A DNA stretch of 64,000 bases, taken from Panorpa germanica (taxonomy: Eukaryota > Arthropoda > Insecta > Mecoptera > Panorpidae). Position numbers and translations under genes: made by a program. Where the stretch lies: assembly GCA_963678705.1 (NCBI GenBank), contig OY783217.1, forward strand, positions 1,674,001-1,738,000. Reading direction: 5' to 3'. Positions 50,641 through 62,255 of this stretch are shown here, one piece after another (the stretch's first letter is position 1; every line of letters begins with the position of its first letter). The notes under the pieces are model-generated. The model was not told where the DNA came from, searched no databases, and saw only the letters and a list, made by a program, of their open reading frames with translations.

Positions 50641-51899
50641 ATCTATTACTAATTAGTTGATATTTGTTCCGTAACATAAAAATACGGTTGAATATTAACC
50701 GACAACACGGAAATTAAAATTTTAAATAGCTATATCTCCACCACCCCTACGAAATGAGTTTACAAGTCCATTAAGAACAAAATAGGACACTACGACTTAT
50801 CTAAGATCTTCTTCCAGGAGCTTTGCCAAATTTAAATTAGAAAGCTGTTGACTTTGAAGTACTGGTTCAACTACATATACAAATAATACATATGTACTTG
50901 CACTCGTATGTACATAGCTGAGTGTGTGCCTTTATAATAATTACCTATCATACCGTCTTCAAACTAAATGTGACGAGGAGGAATTTAATGTTTCTTTATT
51001 AACCAGCATTTATCATTATTTTTTTTATTATTTATTTTTATGTAGTGTTTTTTTCTTGGTATTTTGTAAGCAACATAAAGTGTCCCTTTAAAAGATAAAA
51101 CGCCGCCAGCCGCTCAGCCTATCAATGGGAATCGATCTCCAACGAAAACGCATTCATCTGAGTACAATTTAACTCATCAACGAATGGAATATACATGTTG
51201 AGTGATTTAGTTACTCGATATAAAATAAACAACATTAACTTAGGGATGATAGAGTGACAAGGATAGAGAATTGTAGCTATATATTTATATATAACTATCT
51301 CTTTTACATTCTCATCATTATGTAATTCATTTTGTTCATTATTATTATTGTCCTTTTGTGTTTTCAATTAGTTAAGAATCTTTAAAATTTCTAATAATCA
51401 TGATTTTGATTTTTTATATAAATATATTTTCATAATTAAGATGTTAAGTTTTGATCACATTTTACGGATGACAGTTAAGGTTACATTCAGTGAATAGTTA
51501 AGATTTTAGTTATTGATAGTGATCTATTATCATAGGTATAAACTAACGCGTTTAGAACTGTATCTCAGTGGTGGATTCTCGATTATATTCACTAAAACAA
51601 TTTATTTTTAATTTAACATCATTCGAAACCTGATACAATATCTGTGAGACATTCAGTTTGCGTTTAGACAATTCGGGGCTAATTACGTTCGTAGAAAATT
51701 ATCTTTCAACACCAGTTTCAAATTTACTGGTTCGCTACAAGCTAATTGCAAGATTCACGTTCTCTTACTCATGCAAAAATTGTTTAACAATGCAGTTTCA
51801 AACTTGCTAGCTTACTACAAGCTAATTGAAGTATTATAGTGTGATAAATTTTATACCTGCATATGTCTTAAGACAATTTTTTTATTTTGTAATTATTTT
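50641..51899. other. No gene recognised
   Basis: AT-rich, with a short internal repeat of acaagctaattg (51738 and 51820). Confidence 0.3.
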
Positions 51900-51910
51900 A
51901 TATAGAAATT

Positions 51911-52267
51911 CCCCAAAATTCAGATTGGGAAACGAAGAGAAAGGAAACAGATATTGGGCAAATAGAGAGAAAGGATGTGCTGTGTGTGTGGAACGAAGAT
52001 AGAAACACTTGAGCACATTAAGTTTTCATGTGAGAAAAAGGTAAAAGGCGAAAAGAATATTGGGCAGTTATTAAAGGGAAGCAGTAAAGGAAAGAGTTGG
52101 ATGGCGGAGATAGAGAAAAGGCATTTACATGTTTTGTTTTTATTTTTCTTTTTTCTTTTGAAAGAAATGAGAATGTTTAGATATAATTAGGATCACAAAT
52201 GTAATTATAAGCACAATGATAATGTAGTGCCCAATGGAAAAAACATTAAAAAATAAATAATAAATTA
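51911..52267 (+). mobile_element. 5'-truncated LINE tail (family 1), with target duplication
   Basis: Encodes the same C-terminus as 31192-31689 (FRLGNEEKGNRYW, then MCCVCGTKIETLEHI). One frameshift lies between those blocks near 51970. The A-rich tail ends in aaaaaataaataataa. atatagaaatt at 51900-51910 and 52268-52278 is a perfect 11-bp target duplication. Confidence 0.85.
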
Positions 52268-52278
52268 ATATAGAAATT

Positions 52279-53219
52279 TCTTAAGTTATGCCGAAGTTTT
52301 TTAGTTTTTATAACATATAATAAAGAAAGAAGAAAACCATTATTTTGGTTCATGCCACCTGCTATTGTTGACACAGTTGGTGCAGTATTTCTGTAAAAGA
52401 TGTTATTTTCAAAATATAAATAAGTATAAAAATATTTGCATGAGTTAAAAAGGATAACTGCAACAACAATGCCATATGTTGCACTTAGAAAAATATCTTA
52501 CGAAATAAACAAGACAACAAATGTTTGTGCTTCAAATAATTCCAAACATTGTATTTCAGCACTTAGCACTTAAGACTTGGCACTTAGCATTCACATTTCG
52601 AAACCTGGAAGCACTGACTATTGTTTTATGACTACATCTCTGTAAACCATGTGTTAAATTCGGTAAAAGAATTTTGTTATTTTGGTTTCAAACTTCAGAC
52701 AAATTATATTGGTTTGTTAAATTTTGTAAGCATTTAAAATGGTTTCAGTTGAAATCGTTATTTCTGTTTACGTTAAATGAAATAAATGATCCATAAAGAC
52801 AAAGAAAAAATAAAGCATTTAAAGATTTACAATAAAATAAATGAAAGTATGTACTTAAATTTCGTTGTTTATATTACTAGCGATTTAAAGCCGTAGGTTC
52901 TAATATGTACCTCTATAAATTAGATAAGAATATGTTTTGTGTAACGTTTATTTTATTTATTTGTTATTATTTGTCATAGGAGGACAATTATCTGAAAATT
53001 TTATCCCTTTAGTACGTGATATGAAGACGATCAACGGTTGATTTAGAGTACGAACTCTGTACTTCTTTCCCTTTAAAGAAAGATTACAATTTTTCTTAAC
53101 GGAAAATTCGCATCTGTCCGTCACATGGTTAGTTTGTACGCCCTGATTTTAATTAGCATTTATTAATTGATTGTTTATTTAATTTAATTATATATTTTTA
53201 TTTTGTAACTCTCTAACTG
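52279..53219. other. No gene recognised
   Basis: Plain AT-rich sequence. Confidence 0.3.
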
Positions 53220-53232
53220 GGGGTAGTGATTT

Positions 53233-53613
53233 TTTTATTAATACTTCACGGGCTTCTTAGGACCACGGTCTTTTGTCGCCTTTCTTACTACCTTTTATTT
53301 ACATTTCATTATTATTATTACTACCTAAACTTTTAATTCCGCTTTATTCCATAACCTGTCTATGACTAGGCACACTGGCCACCTCGGATATTTTAGTAGT
53401 TCCTCTATACTCGTAGGCAACTCCACTCTATTTTTCACCAAAACTCTGTACAAATTATTTCTGCAGGCCTCCGTTTCTGTACATTGGAAGATCAAATGTT
53501 CTGGATCTGCTTTCCCTTCTCCACAATTGCACATATCTTCTTCTACCAAGTGATTTCTTTTCAGATGTGCCAATGCCCCTGTATGGTTCACCCTCAGTCT
53601 CGAGATAAGTGAT
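53233..53613 (-). mobile_element. 5'-truncated LINE tail (family 2), with target duplication
   Basis: The minus-strand frame reads SRLRVNHTGALAHLKRN then MCNCGEGKADPEHLIFQC and continues open to a stop at 53325. This is the end of ORF2 after RNase H. ggggtagtgattt at 53220-53232 and 53614-53626 is a perfect 13-bp target duplication. The intact frame suggests a younger insertion than the relative at 39940. Confidence 0.85.
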
Positions 53614-53626
53614 GGGGTAGTGATTT

Positions 53627-55090
53627 ATTTATGAAGAAAATAACGGATGTCAGCTTAATACATATATTTTAAACATTTACAGTTTGAACGTACAATTACA
53701 ACTATTTATTTTAGAAAACTTAAAATTAACAAATGATTTAACTATTTAACTTAATTTACAATGGAAGAGGTCGTAGATATCAATAGACAAGAATAATTAT
53801 TAAAATTATGTAAACAGTGTTAAAACAGTATCAATTCAATAAAACCGATGTTGAATTTGCGGACACTTTCAATGAGAAACATTTAAATTAAAAACTATAT
53901 AAAAATATGTTTGCTTCGATCCACGCAATACCGAACATTCCTTTTATATTACAAGTTATAATACAAAACTAACGGAGTGATACATTTTGGGACATCCTAT
54001 ATTTCATATTTTTCCATTTTCTCTTTTATAATATTTAAGACCAGTCATATTTTAAAGAACAAATTAAATACAAAGCAGGCGGTTATGAAATTGAATTTTA
54101 ATCATCTTTAATCTCATGTGTAAGCATGTAACATCCCATAATCAAAAATTAAATTAAACACACCGAGAGGAGGAACATTAAATGGGCGTTGAGCAGTTAT
54201 ACTTTTAACAGGACTATTGCGTTACAAAATTACTGTTATTTGTAAAGGAATTGTTTGGTATTTATTTAATATGAAAGTTATCTCTAGTATTTGGGGTACG
54301 CAACGACGCAACGCATACGCAGATAACTGGATTTCTCTATGATTTGAAAAATATGTAGTTTATGATAATCCGTAGACAGAATGCTGACTGCTGATAACAC
54401 TGCTATGTTGATGTATTTATTAGTCATGATATTATCAATCTATATCTGCATTTCTTTATATTTATAGGTCTATTTTTAAGTGTTCTACTTGTTTTAGTTT
54501 TTAAATTACTCTGGTGGTTATTTAGATGGCGCTAGATGAAAACTATTTGTGAATCATTAAAAATATAAACCTAATGTAATTCTGAACAAAATCCGAACCG
54601 CTATTAACATTTCTTTGATTAGCACCTGAATTTAAAACGTAATCTTTGCAAGCCTTAGGCTTTGCCACTGATAAATAATATTAATTATTAAAGAAATCTG
54701 TGGGGCCGTGAAGTGTGTTTAAATGCTTGTCGTGTTGCTGATGGTTTACAATTTAATGTCTGGGGGGCATGTCTTATAATTGACTAAAACTTAACTGCAA
54801 ACACTCATTCCTAAAAGTACATGATACATCTTACGAATTAGGAACTCAGATGTATGATCATTAAATATAAATCAAAAATTTTATTTCTTTTTGATTTCTA
54901 AAATACATATTATCTATCACAGACACTTGATGTGTTCTTGTTAAAATAGATAATCAATGGAAATTAAAGATCGTAACACATAATTATTGAAAATATTGAA
55001 AATGATGCATAAGTTTTACTTCAGGGTTTTGTCAGAAACGTGTTACTGCTTACCACATATATTTAAGTGTTAGAGCCGATTTTCTCTTAA
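53627..55090. other. No gene recognised
   Basis: AT-rich sequence without splice-flanked frames. Confidence 0.3.
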
Positions 55091-55468
55091 TGCCGGTTTC
55101 ACACCAGATCATCTTGTTTTAATGAACAAAAACACCAATGTTTACACCAAAGAGACAGTTCTTAAAACATTTTTGTCTTTTGTTGCTGTTTTAGTAAACA
55201 TCCCATCAAGAATCGGTAAGATCAAAGGAAAATACGTTCGTTGTTGTTTTTCCGGCTGCTTGGTTTGAACACGTAGTTTTGTTTTTTGTGAACATATGCA
55301 CTTGTCAGTTGTTGTTATATCATGTTTTTAATTTTTATGGGACACACAGAAAAACACTAGAAACAAAACCAAATTGTTCAGTGTGAACTGTTGTCTGTTT
55401 TCGAAAAACAGAACTGTTTTAAAATAAAAACAACATTTTAGAACTGTCTCTTTGGTGTGAAGCCGGCA
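55091..55468. mobile_element. PIF/Harbinger-type MITE
   Basis: Left end TGCCGGTTTCACACCA and right end (reverse complement TGCCGGCTTCACACCA) form an inverted repeat. The subterminal word accaaagagacagttct occurs in both arms. TAA flanks both sides (55088-55090 and 55469-55471). 378 bp, noncoding. Confidence 0.85.
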
Positions 55469-55471
55469 TAA

Positions 55472-56645
55472 GGTAGACTTTCTATAGCGTGTGCTTTTTC
55501 GTTTGTGATCATGTTCTAGATCTTATACTTTTCGTAAACGAATTGGCTTTATAAATAAACTGAGAAAAAGAAGGGAATCGGGAAAGAAGTTTTTGCAGCG
55601 ATATCCAACGCCTTTACGCCTTTATCAAACCAGGTTTATTCGAAAGACAGCCTTGTAATATGTATCTATCTCTGTTGTCGTCACAGTAAACACATTACTA
55701 TCACTACTTACTCCTTCTCTTTTACATTCTAATGAATAAAGGCAACGCGTTTGATGCGAGTAGTGTGAACGCTTACTTGTAGTATTGCTTTCTTGTTCTT
55801 CAAATTATGATTTGTGTATTCTGTTCTGATACAAACATTTCTGATTCGTTCTTAACTTGAAATGCAAAAACAAGTCACTCAGAAAAATATGTTTTCTATG
55901 TACATTTTTAATAAACATTAAAATCCAAGACAAAAACTAGTTTTCAAATGTAAAGTTTACTTCAATAGGTTTTAAATATAACGTACCCTTTTAATGACCA
56001 GTCCTCTAAGATAATGCTTGATTATTCGATTAGATATACATGTAATGATATACCAAAAGACAATATAATGGTATACATTTATATTGAAAGTATTTTTTGT
56101 GGATAAAATAAATACATGTATTAAAATTGTTAAAGACAATAAAAAAAGATTAAAACAACACCTGAAATAATGTTGCCGGTGGCAAAAGGTGAGCCCTTAA
56201 CATAACATGGACCAAAACAGAAACAACCCAAAACTTCTGGAAATAGTCTGTGGTGGAGGGGAGAGCGTAAGATGGTCTGACATCATAAATAAAAGCAGGG
56301 TGTACGGGGAATTTTAAGTAAAAAGACTAAAAGATATATGTAAAGATACTCGTATAAAAGGATATGCTTTTATTATCTCAGGTTTACTTTTCAGTGAAAA
56401 CGTAAAATAAGAGCATAGACAATTAACGAAATTGCTTTCAGATTTTAAGGTGTTTTTTTATTTTAAATTACCATGAAATTGTTGTATGGCTAACAAAAAA
56501 TTTCTAAATTGTACAGTCAATCAAAGTAATATGTACTCGAATGCTTTGTACATAAATCAGTAAAATCCATCAGGTAAAACCCATTCATGATTTTCTAACT
56601 ACTATTTAGTTTTATTTTTTCAATTTTATACCAATATTATAGGAT
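55472..56645. other. No gene recognised
   Basis: AT-rich; nothing supported. Confidence 0.3.
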
Positions 56646-56653
56646 TTCCAGTG

Positions 56654-56964
56654 CAGTGACGTAGCTACCGCTGTATCTGCCGCATCAATGATATGGGGCT
56701 ATAGGGGGCCCTAAACTTGTGTATTTAATGATTTAATAAATAAGTTCGCCTAACAAAAGACAAGAAATCTGTATATTTGATTTGAATTGTTTGGCTAGCT
56801 TACTTCCTAGGAGTATTAATTGTAAGTAATAACGTATAATCAATATATAATTATTTTAATTCAATGCGAACGTTTTTGTTTCTTTTGTGAAAAATCTTTA
56901 CCCATCATTTGGGCTCCCCAACAAATGTTGATATAGGGCCCCTCTAAGGCAAGCTACGCCACTG
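56654..56964. mobile_element. hAT-type MITE with perfect 8-bp target duplication
   Basis: Ends CAGTGACGTAGCTACC and (reverse complement) CAGTGGCGTAGCTTGCC are typical hAT termini. ttccagtg at 56646-56653 and 56965-56972 is identical. The subterminal gggcccc/ggggccc words are also inverted. 311 bp, noncoding. Confidence 0.9.
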
Positions 56965-57062
56965 TTCCAGTGTCAAAGCGATTTTGTTTTATTGTTAAAA
57001 AACAAGGTATTGAAAAAAGGTATTTTAAAAAACAATTGTGAAAATTGGAATTGAATTCATCA

Positions 57063-57182
57063 TCAAGTTATATAATTTGCAAATCTCCTCCACGTCAATC
57101 CATACATTCCAACATACACACTGCCGATAACCATCAGCATCACCATTACTAAGGTGTAATTTTGATTCAGCAAAGTGAGGTT
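57063..57182 (-). CDS. In-frame small ORF / possible readthrough extension with a membrane segment
   Basis: Directly after the TAA of 57183-57185, in the same frame, 39 codons are open before TGA (57063-57065): NLTLLNQNYT, then LVMVMLMVIGSVYVGMYG and LTWRRFANYIT. It contains two glycosylation sequons (NLT, NYT), one membrane-spanning stretch and a basic end. From its own first Met it would be a 27-aa peptide. It could be a readthrough tail, a separate micropeptide, or chance. Confidence 0.3.
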   Translation of the reverse strand, partial: NLTLLNQNYTLVMVMLMVIGSVYVGMYGLTWRRFANYIT

Positions 57183-57307
57183 TTATCGCCCGGCGGCTGG
57201 TGCATGTTTGTTGAGCTGCTTAACCCTCATTTCACGAGCCCCAGGGGCTGCTAGATCACAGGCCTCACTTTCCTCAACAATCTCCACTTGGACGTGTTGA
57301 TATTGCA
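57183..57307 (-). CDS. Candidate terminal exon of an unidentified minus-strand gene
   Basis: In a conspicuously GC-rich block the minus strand reads QYQHVQVEIVEESEACDLA, then APGAREMRVKQLNKHAPAAG-R, and stops at TAA (57183-57185). A possible but pyrimidine-poor acceptor (aataatag) ends at 57308; the frame is open up to 57335. Composition (charged, mixed) looks like real protein. The opposite strand also has an open frame, but of less protein-like composition. I do not recognise the family, and upstream exons were not found in the window. Confidence 0.4.
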
Positions 57308-57335
57308 CTATTATTATATTGTAATTATACCAACA

Positions 57336-59512
57336 TTAAAAAAATCATCGAAAAACGCTTGTAAAAATCTCTTGAAATATGTAATATGCTGAGGTTCTTA
57401 TGCACCGCAGCCGCTGCTCAGATGCGGAATGTGTAATGCGGCGTAATGGCTCATGCTGGTCATTATTCTATGCTAATAACAAAGAAAGAGAGAGAAATGT
57501 ATATACCATTTAATTTAATGAACTTTTTATGATTTAAAACAACTAATAATCGAGTCTTTCTAATTATTATTATTCTGGATATCCGTTATGATAAACACAA
57601 TGTTGCATTGGTATAAAATTTGACAAAGATCCCGAACCAACAAAAAGAATTAGTTTTAATTGACAATACTCGATTATTGATTTTGTTTTGTACTTTTCTT
57701 TAATAAAAACTTCAAATACGGTATTGTAGTCTTAAAATGTTTATTTGTTGTTTTATTTTATTAAAGTAAATAACTAAAAAGTAATGGCTTTCTAGATGTT
57801 AATTGCTAGTACCCGATTGACTTCGACTTTAAGAATGTATATGACTAGAAATTATTGTAATCTTAACAATAAACTGAATCGAGTAAAACATTTGGTAAAA
57901 AAAAGGTCGAATTTCTCGAAAACGTTTAAGATAAAAAAAGCAGCATATTTTCGATAATGTTTTTTGATGGCACAGTTATTATATAATTATTTCTATAATT
58001 ACTACATGATAAAATGACATTTGAAGAATACTTTGTGAAATTTTCATAAATAAATATCAAGAAATGAGGCATTGAAGGCGAATCTCCGCAGACGCGACAA
58101 AAAAAAAACTAACATTGCGGTGCCACTCATAACTCATCACATCGCTGTGTGAGAAACCGTATTTAAAAGTTTCAAAGTAACACGAAAGCAGACTAGAGAG
58201 ATGAAGACTTAAAACTCTATATCTCCGACAGTTTTACTCCAATCGACTTCAAATGTTGTACAATAACATAAATAAATTATCTTAATTCCCTTAATAAATT
58301 TCTTGATAAATGATAATGTAAAAAACTCCCTGTGAATCTTCATAAGGAAAGAAAAATATGTTCTTTAAATATTCACAGGTCCGTACTGATTGCATCGGAC
58401 GCATTGGCTTTATTGAATAACATATGGAAGAGAAGGAAAGCACGAGTGAAGACGCATACTGCGACAGCTACGAGTTTATTATCTTCCGTCCATCGTACCG
58501 TCTTCCATATACACATGCAAACTCTAGGAGTAGAGGAAATCAAATTATGATTTACTGCACACAGTGTAGTGTATAACTCGTACTCCGGCATCACTCACGG
58601 CAGTAAAGTGTTTACTATGACACCAATGCATTGCAAGGGTTCTCATTGGGTAACGCTAAAGATAGCACATTTGCATGCCAAAACCATATAGATAATAATA
58701 AATTCCTTAGCTGTCGCTGTGGACGCTTACTTCAATGTAAACTTAAACTGACTTACTTTATTACATGTTTTGGTTGACAAGAGAGAGACAGAGATATAAT
58801 CATTTAAATACCGATACTTTAAAACATCAACTGAACGCAAATTAGCGGGCGTGTTTATTACCATGAATATTAATTAATTCGTTACAACTTGTCACTTTGT
58901 CTCAGACGTGGAGTAAAAAAGAAGAAATTGGCGCCGATCCAATGAGATACGAGTGTATGTATATTATTACACACATATTTATGCAATAATGTTTCGTAAT
59001 TAAACACATTGTAAAACTGTTGCTAATAAAAGCATTTAAAACGATTAAATGTCACACTTTTGTCAAGTATGCAAATGTAAAATAAATTGTCTGTGTTTAA
59101 GATTAGGTTCTACTCGTTGTTAAGGCTTAAGTCACCATCTTTGGTTATGGGAACCCCCTTTTTCATGTTTAAAATAGTAATAAGCAACATATAAGGAATA
59201 TTTATTGCGATGCAAGATAGTATTCCATGCAGATAAGTGGATGCTTACCTTAATAGATATCTTCGCTTTAATTTCAATTTCTTATACATTTATAATTACT
59301 TTGCGTATCTTGTATATTACATTGAACTTGATCATTGATCAGATGTAGTTATTGATGACTGTAGAAGATGCACTCATATTTGTCCTTATACTAGTATTTA
59401 TACGTAGTTTCATTTTCAAGGTTTGATTTAAGATAAATACATACATATATACAACAGACGTAAGATAATTATAGTTTGTTCTAATCAAACCAAATATCAA
59501 ATATATTCTTTA
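57336..59512. other. Region without a firm gene
   Basis: At 58378-58550 the + strand reads about 58 codons after an acceptor-like attcacag (SVLIASDALALLNNIWKRR...) to TGA. The minus strand is open there too, so I leave it unassigned. The rest is AT-rich. Confidence 0.3.
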
Positions 59513-59525
59513 CAAGTATTAATTA

Positions 59526-61259
59526 TTTTTTTATATTTATTCACTTATTTGCCTTGACTTTCTTTCGTCATAGCCACCAACAATCTTTTTTAAATACATC
59601 TTTTATAATTTATATTTAATTTTACAAATTTATAAATATTTTAATATTTCACTAATTAATTTCCGTCCGTTCCACTGTATAATATCAATTTCTAGAAACC
59701 TTATTTACGAATAGACGCTATTTAATAATTATAATTTTATATGTTACTCTAATATGTATGCTCTTATATTATATTATTTTTATAATTTCGCTATTTTTTT
59801 CTTCCTCTTTCTATATTTTCAAATATAGAAAATTTATTTGAATCCGTCATGAATTTATTTCTTTCTTCATTTTTATTTTCACTAAAATTTTGTGATACTA
59901 ATAATTTAGAGTTGGATTGAATTTTTGGTACTTTTATGGACCTCTGAGAATTATTTTCTGTTTGTTCCTCGTCATTATCTTGTTCATTTTTTCTGTAATT
60001 GTTCCTTGTATTATAAGTTCTAGGTGTAGAATTTGTAATATAATTAATGAAACTTTGTTCTTTCTCATTCTGTTTAGTTTCAATTTTATTATCATTTATA
60101 TTATTTTGTTTTTTAATATTTTCCTTTTTACAGTTTCTATCTAAATATGTTCTTTTTCTAATGGGTGCAGGCTTATATGATGGTATACTATTTTCACAAC
60201 TTATTAAATTTTGAGGAAAGTCCTTTTCATAATTAGATAATATATCAAATCTATTTTTTGTAGTTACAGCATACGAATTTTTGTCTTTCCAAATTTGAGG
60301 TATTTCAATAGCGGCTTCTTGATAACTAAGATTTCTGTTTCCCATTAAAATTTTTATTTCTTGTTGCCTTTTTCTTTCTTTGCAGTTTTTATCAGTCGCA
60401 TCATGTTCTTCATCACAATTTACACATTTTATAATTTCATTTTTACATAAATTTAGCGTATGTTCATTTGAACCACATTTGCTACATCTACTCCTTCCTT
60501 TACATTGATTGGCCGTATGGTTATATCTTAAACATTTATAACATTGTCTCGTATTTTTAATAAATGGTTCACAGGGTAATTTAGCATTCCAAATATAAAT
60601 ATATTGAGGTAAATTTTGGCCTTCAAAGAAAATGATAATATTTCTAGAGTCCTCATATTTAATTTCATCTTCAACTTTCACTCTCCTTTTTAATCTCCTT
60701 ATGGAGTGGATTTTATACGGGTCACTATATATGTTTTCTTTTAACTCTTCCTCCGAAAATTCAATATCTACATTTTTGATAATTCCAATTCTTGTAATCC
60801 AAAACATTGGTATAAACATATCAACTCCTGATGTTTTCTTATTATTCAATTTCACTAACATATTAGCTGATTTAGGATTTTTACATACCGCCATTATTCT
60901 ATTTTTCCCTATTTTCTTTATTTCTGTAATATCTTTTCCATATTCTGAATTATATAGCATTTTTGCTGTTTTTAATGTACTGATCCCATATTTTTCATTT
61001 AGAATATCTTCTTTCTGAATCATAATTTTATAAGAAGATAAAGTTAAATTATCTTCATTGTATAAATTTATATTCGGGTCAACTCCCACTTTCCCCTCAG
61101 AATTCAAATTCATTTTTTAAATTCAGAAAATTTGATTATTAAAATAATAATATTTTAGATAATGCAATTTTACTTTAAATTTATATTTCCTTTTTAATTA
61201 ATTTATATATATGTATATTTAATAATATTAGTTCAATTAAATTATTTTAAGGAAAACAG
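59526..61259 (-). mobile_element. ORF1-only LINE-like retroelement (half-LINE) with 13-bp target duplication
   Basis: The minus-strand unit has a ~146-bp AT-rich leader, one intact ORF1 (59791-61113), a ~265-bp 3' region and an A-rich 3' end (aataaatataaaaaaa). caagtattaatta occurs at both borders (59513-59525 and 61260-61272), a perfect 13-bp target duplication. No ORF2/reverse transcriptase is present between the duplications. The structure is that of a retroposed element that lacks ORF2 throughout, not of a random fragment. Confidence 0.8.
59791..61113 (-). CDS. Gag-like ORF1 protein of a non-LTR retroelement
   Basis: 440 aa, uninterrupted. An N-terminal part (about 40-185) has the layout of the RRM-like region of jockey/I-type ORF1 proteins. 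Three zinc knuckles follow: CYKCLRYNHTANQC and CSKCGSNEHTLNLC (both CX2CX4HX4C) and CVNCDEEHDATDKNC (CX2CX3HX6C) at about 191-244. Such proteins bind element RNA and form the retrotransposition particle. The C-terminal 170 residues are Asn/Lys/Glu-rich and low in complexity. The intact frame implies recent insertion or selection. No reverse transcriptase frame lies downstream. Confidence 0.85.
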   Translation of the reverse strand: MNLNSEGKVGVDPNINLYNEDNLTLSSYKIMIQKEDILNEKYGISTLKTAKMLYNSEYGKDITEIKKIGKNRIMAVCKNPKSANMLVKLNNKKTSGVDMFIPMFWITRIGIIKNVDIEFSEEELKENIYSDPYKIHSIRRLKRRVKVEDEIKYEDSRNIIIFFEGQNLPQYIYIWNAKLPCEPFIKNTRQCYKCLRYNHTANQCKGRSRCSKCGSNEHTLNLCKNEIIKCVNCDEEHDATDKNCKERKRQQEIKILMGNRNLSYQEAAIEIPQIWKDKNSYAVTTKNRFDILSNYEKDFPQNLISCENSIPSYKPAPIRKRTYLDRNCKKENIKKQNNINDNKIETKQNEKEQSFINYITNSTPRTYNTRNNYRKNEQDNDEEQTENNSQRSIKVPKIQSNSKLLVSQNFSENKNEERNKFMTDSNKFSIFENIERGRKK

Positions 61260-61314
61260 CAAGTATTAATTAAATTATTAATATTTATATAAACGTTCTA
61301 CTTTAAATATAATT

Positions 61315-61560
61315 TTGAATTACAACACTGACAGTCTGACAGTATGTCGGCAACTTCATTTGGTTTGTTAATTACGTGTAATGGTGGATGCTGTGTCCAG
61401 GGTCTGGTTCTGGTGTTGGAGAGCATGATATGCAGCAGTGCAGGCTCTGAGAGTGACGTATGACGTATCCTATACCATGCAGCCAGTACTGCTTGCCTTG
61501 CCAGTCGCTGGCAGCACTGATTACCCGGCATGCACTTTAATATGATCGACGAGCTGGTAA
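61315..61560. other. GC-richer unassigned segment
   Basis: Contrasts with its AT-rich surroundings. A minus-strand frame of ~77 codons is open, and a gctg/gtaagt donor-like site lies on the + strand near 61556-61563. It lies outside the target duplication of the neighbouring retroelement, so it is not that element's leader. It could be an exon or promoter of a host gene, or another repeat. Confidence 0.3.
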
Positions 61561-62255
61561 GTACGTGATAAGCTGATGACTTTTAATTTAAAAGTTCCAG
61601 GTATCAGATAATATCAACAATAAATATGTACTTTGTCGGTGAAACATATACTCGTACTACTTGTTCAGTTGGTAGTGAATTTTCACGCTTAAAAACCGCT
61701 ATGCTTTAAAACAAACACACCCACCGTGGTGAGAAAATTCAGCTCTGATCGGGCACTCGCGTTTCTCGATAATATTTCCACTAGGTAGTAGTTTTAACGT
61801 AGCCAAGACTGTTATGTCGCTGAATCCTATCGCCGACAACTTCCTCCTATGTTGATAGTTTTTGTGATGTAGTTTTATATATGAAACAACACCGCTGCCT
61901 AATAAGTTTATTATAAGTTTATGTATGTACATAATCAATTTGACTTGATAACAACCAAACCCAGAAAATATAACACTGGTCCGAAGATAGACGACTCTCC
62001 CATTATGTCGTCAATATTTTTATGGTGTCTACAGACCTGTAGGTAACTCTTAACAACAAACGGCAACTCATAGTTTTTTGACGATTGACTTTATAAAGAG
62101 CCAGTCGCTGTCTACCTAGCACCCTTAAATTAATCTTTAGATAAGTAAATTGTGATTGGAATGATTGGAGTATGTGCTATACCAAGGAGGGTCATTTTTT
62201 ATACAAGATTTGTGTTCAAAACAGTTGTGCCTTCACTGAACCTACTCCCTTAGAC

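Noticed and set aside
58332-58594. Overlapping open frames on both strands at a GC-richer patch
   Set aside because: Both strands are open and neither gives a recognisable protein; only an acceptor-like site supports the + frame, so it is not called.
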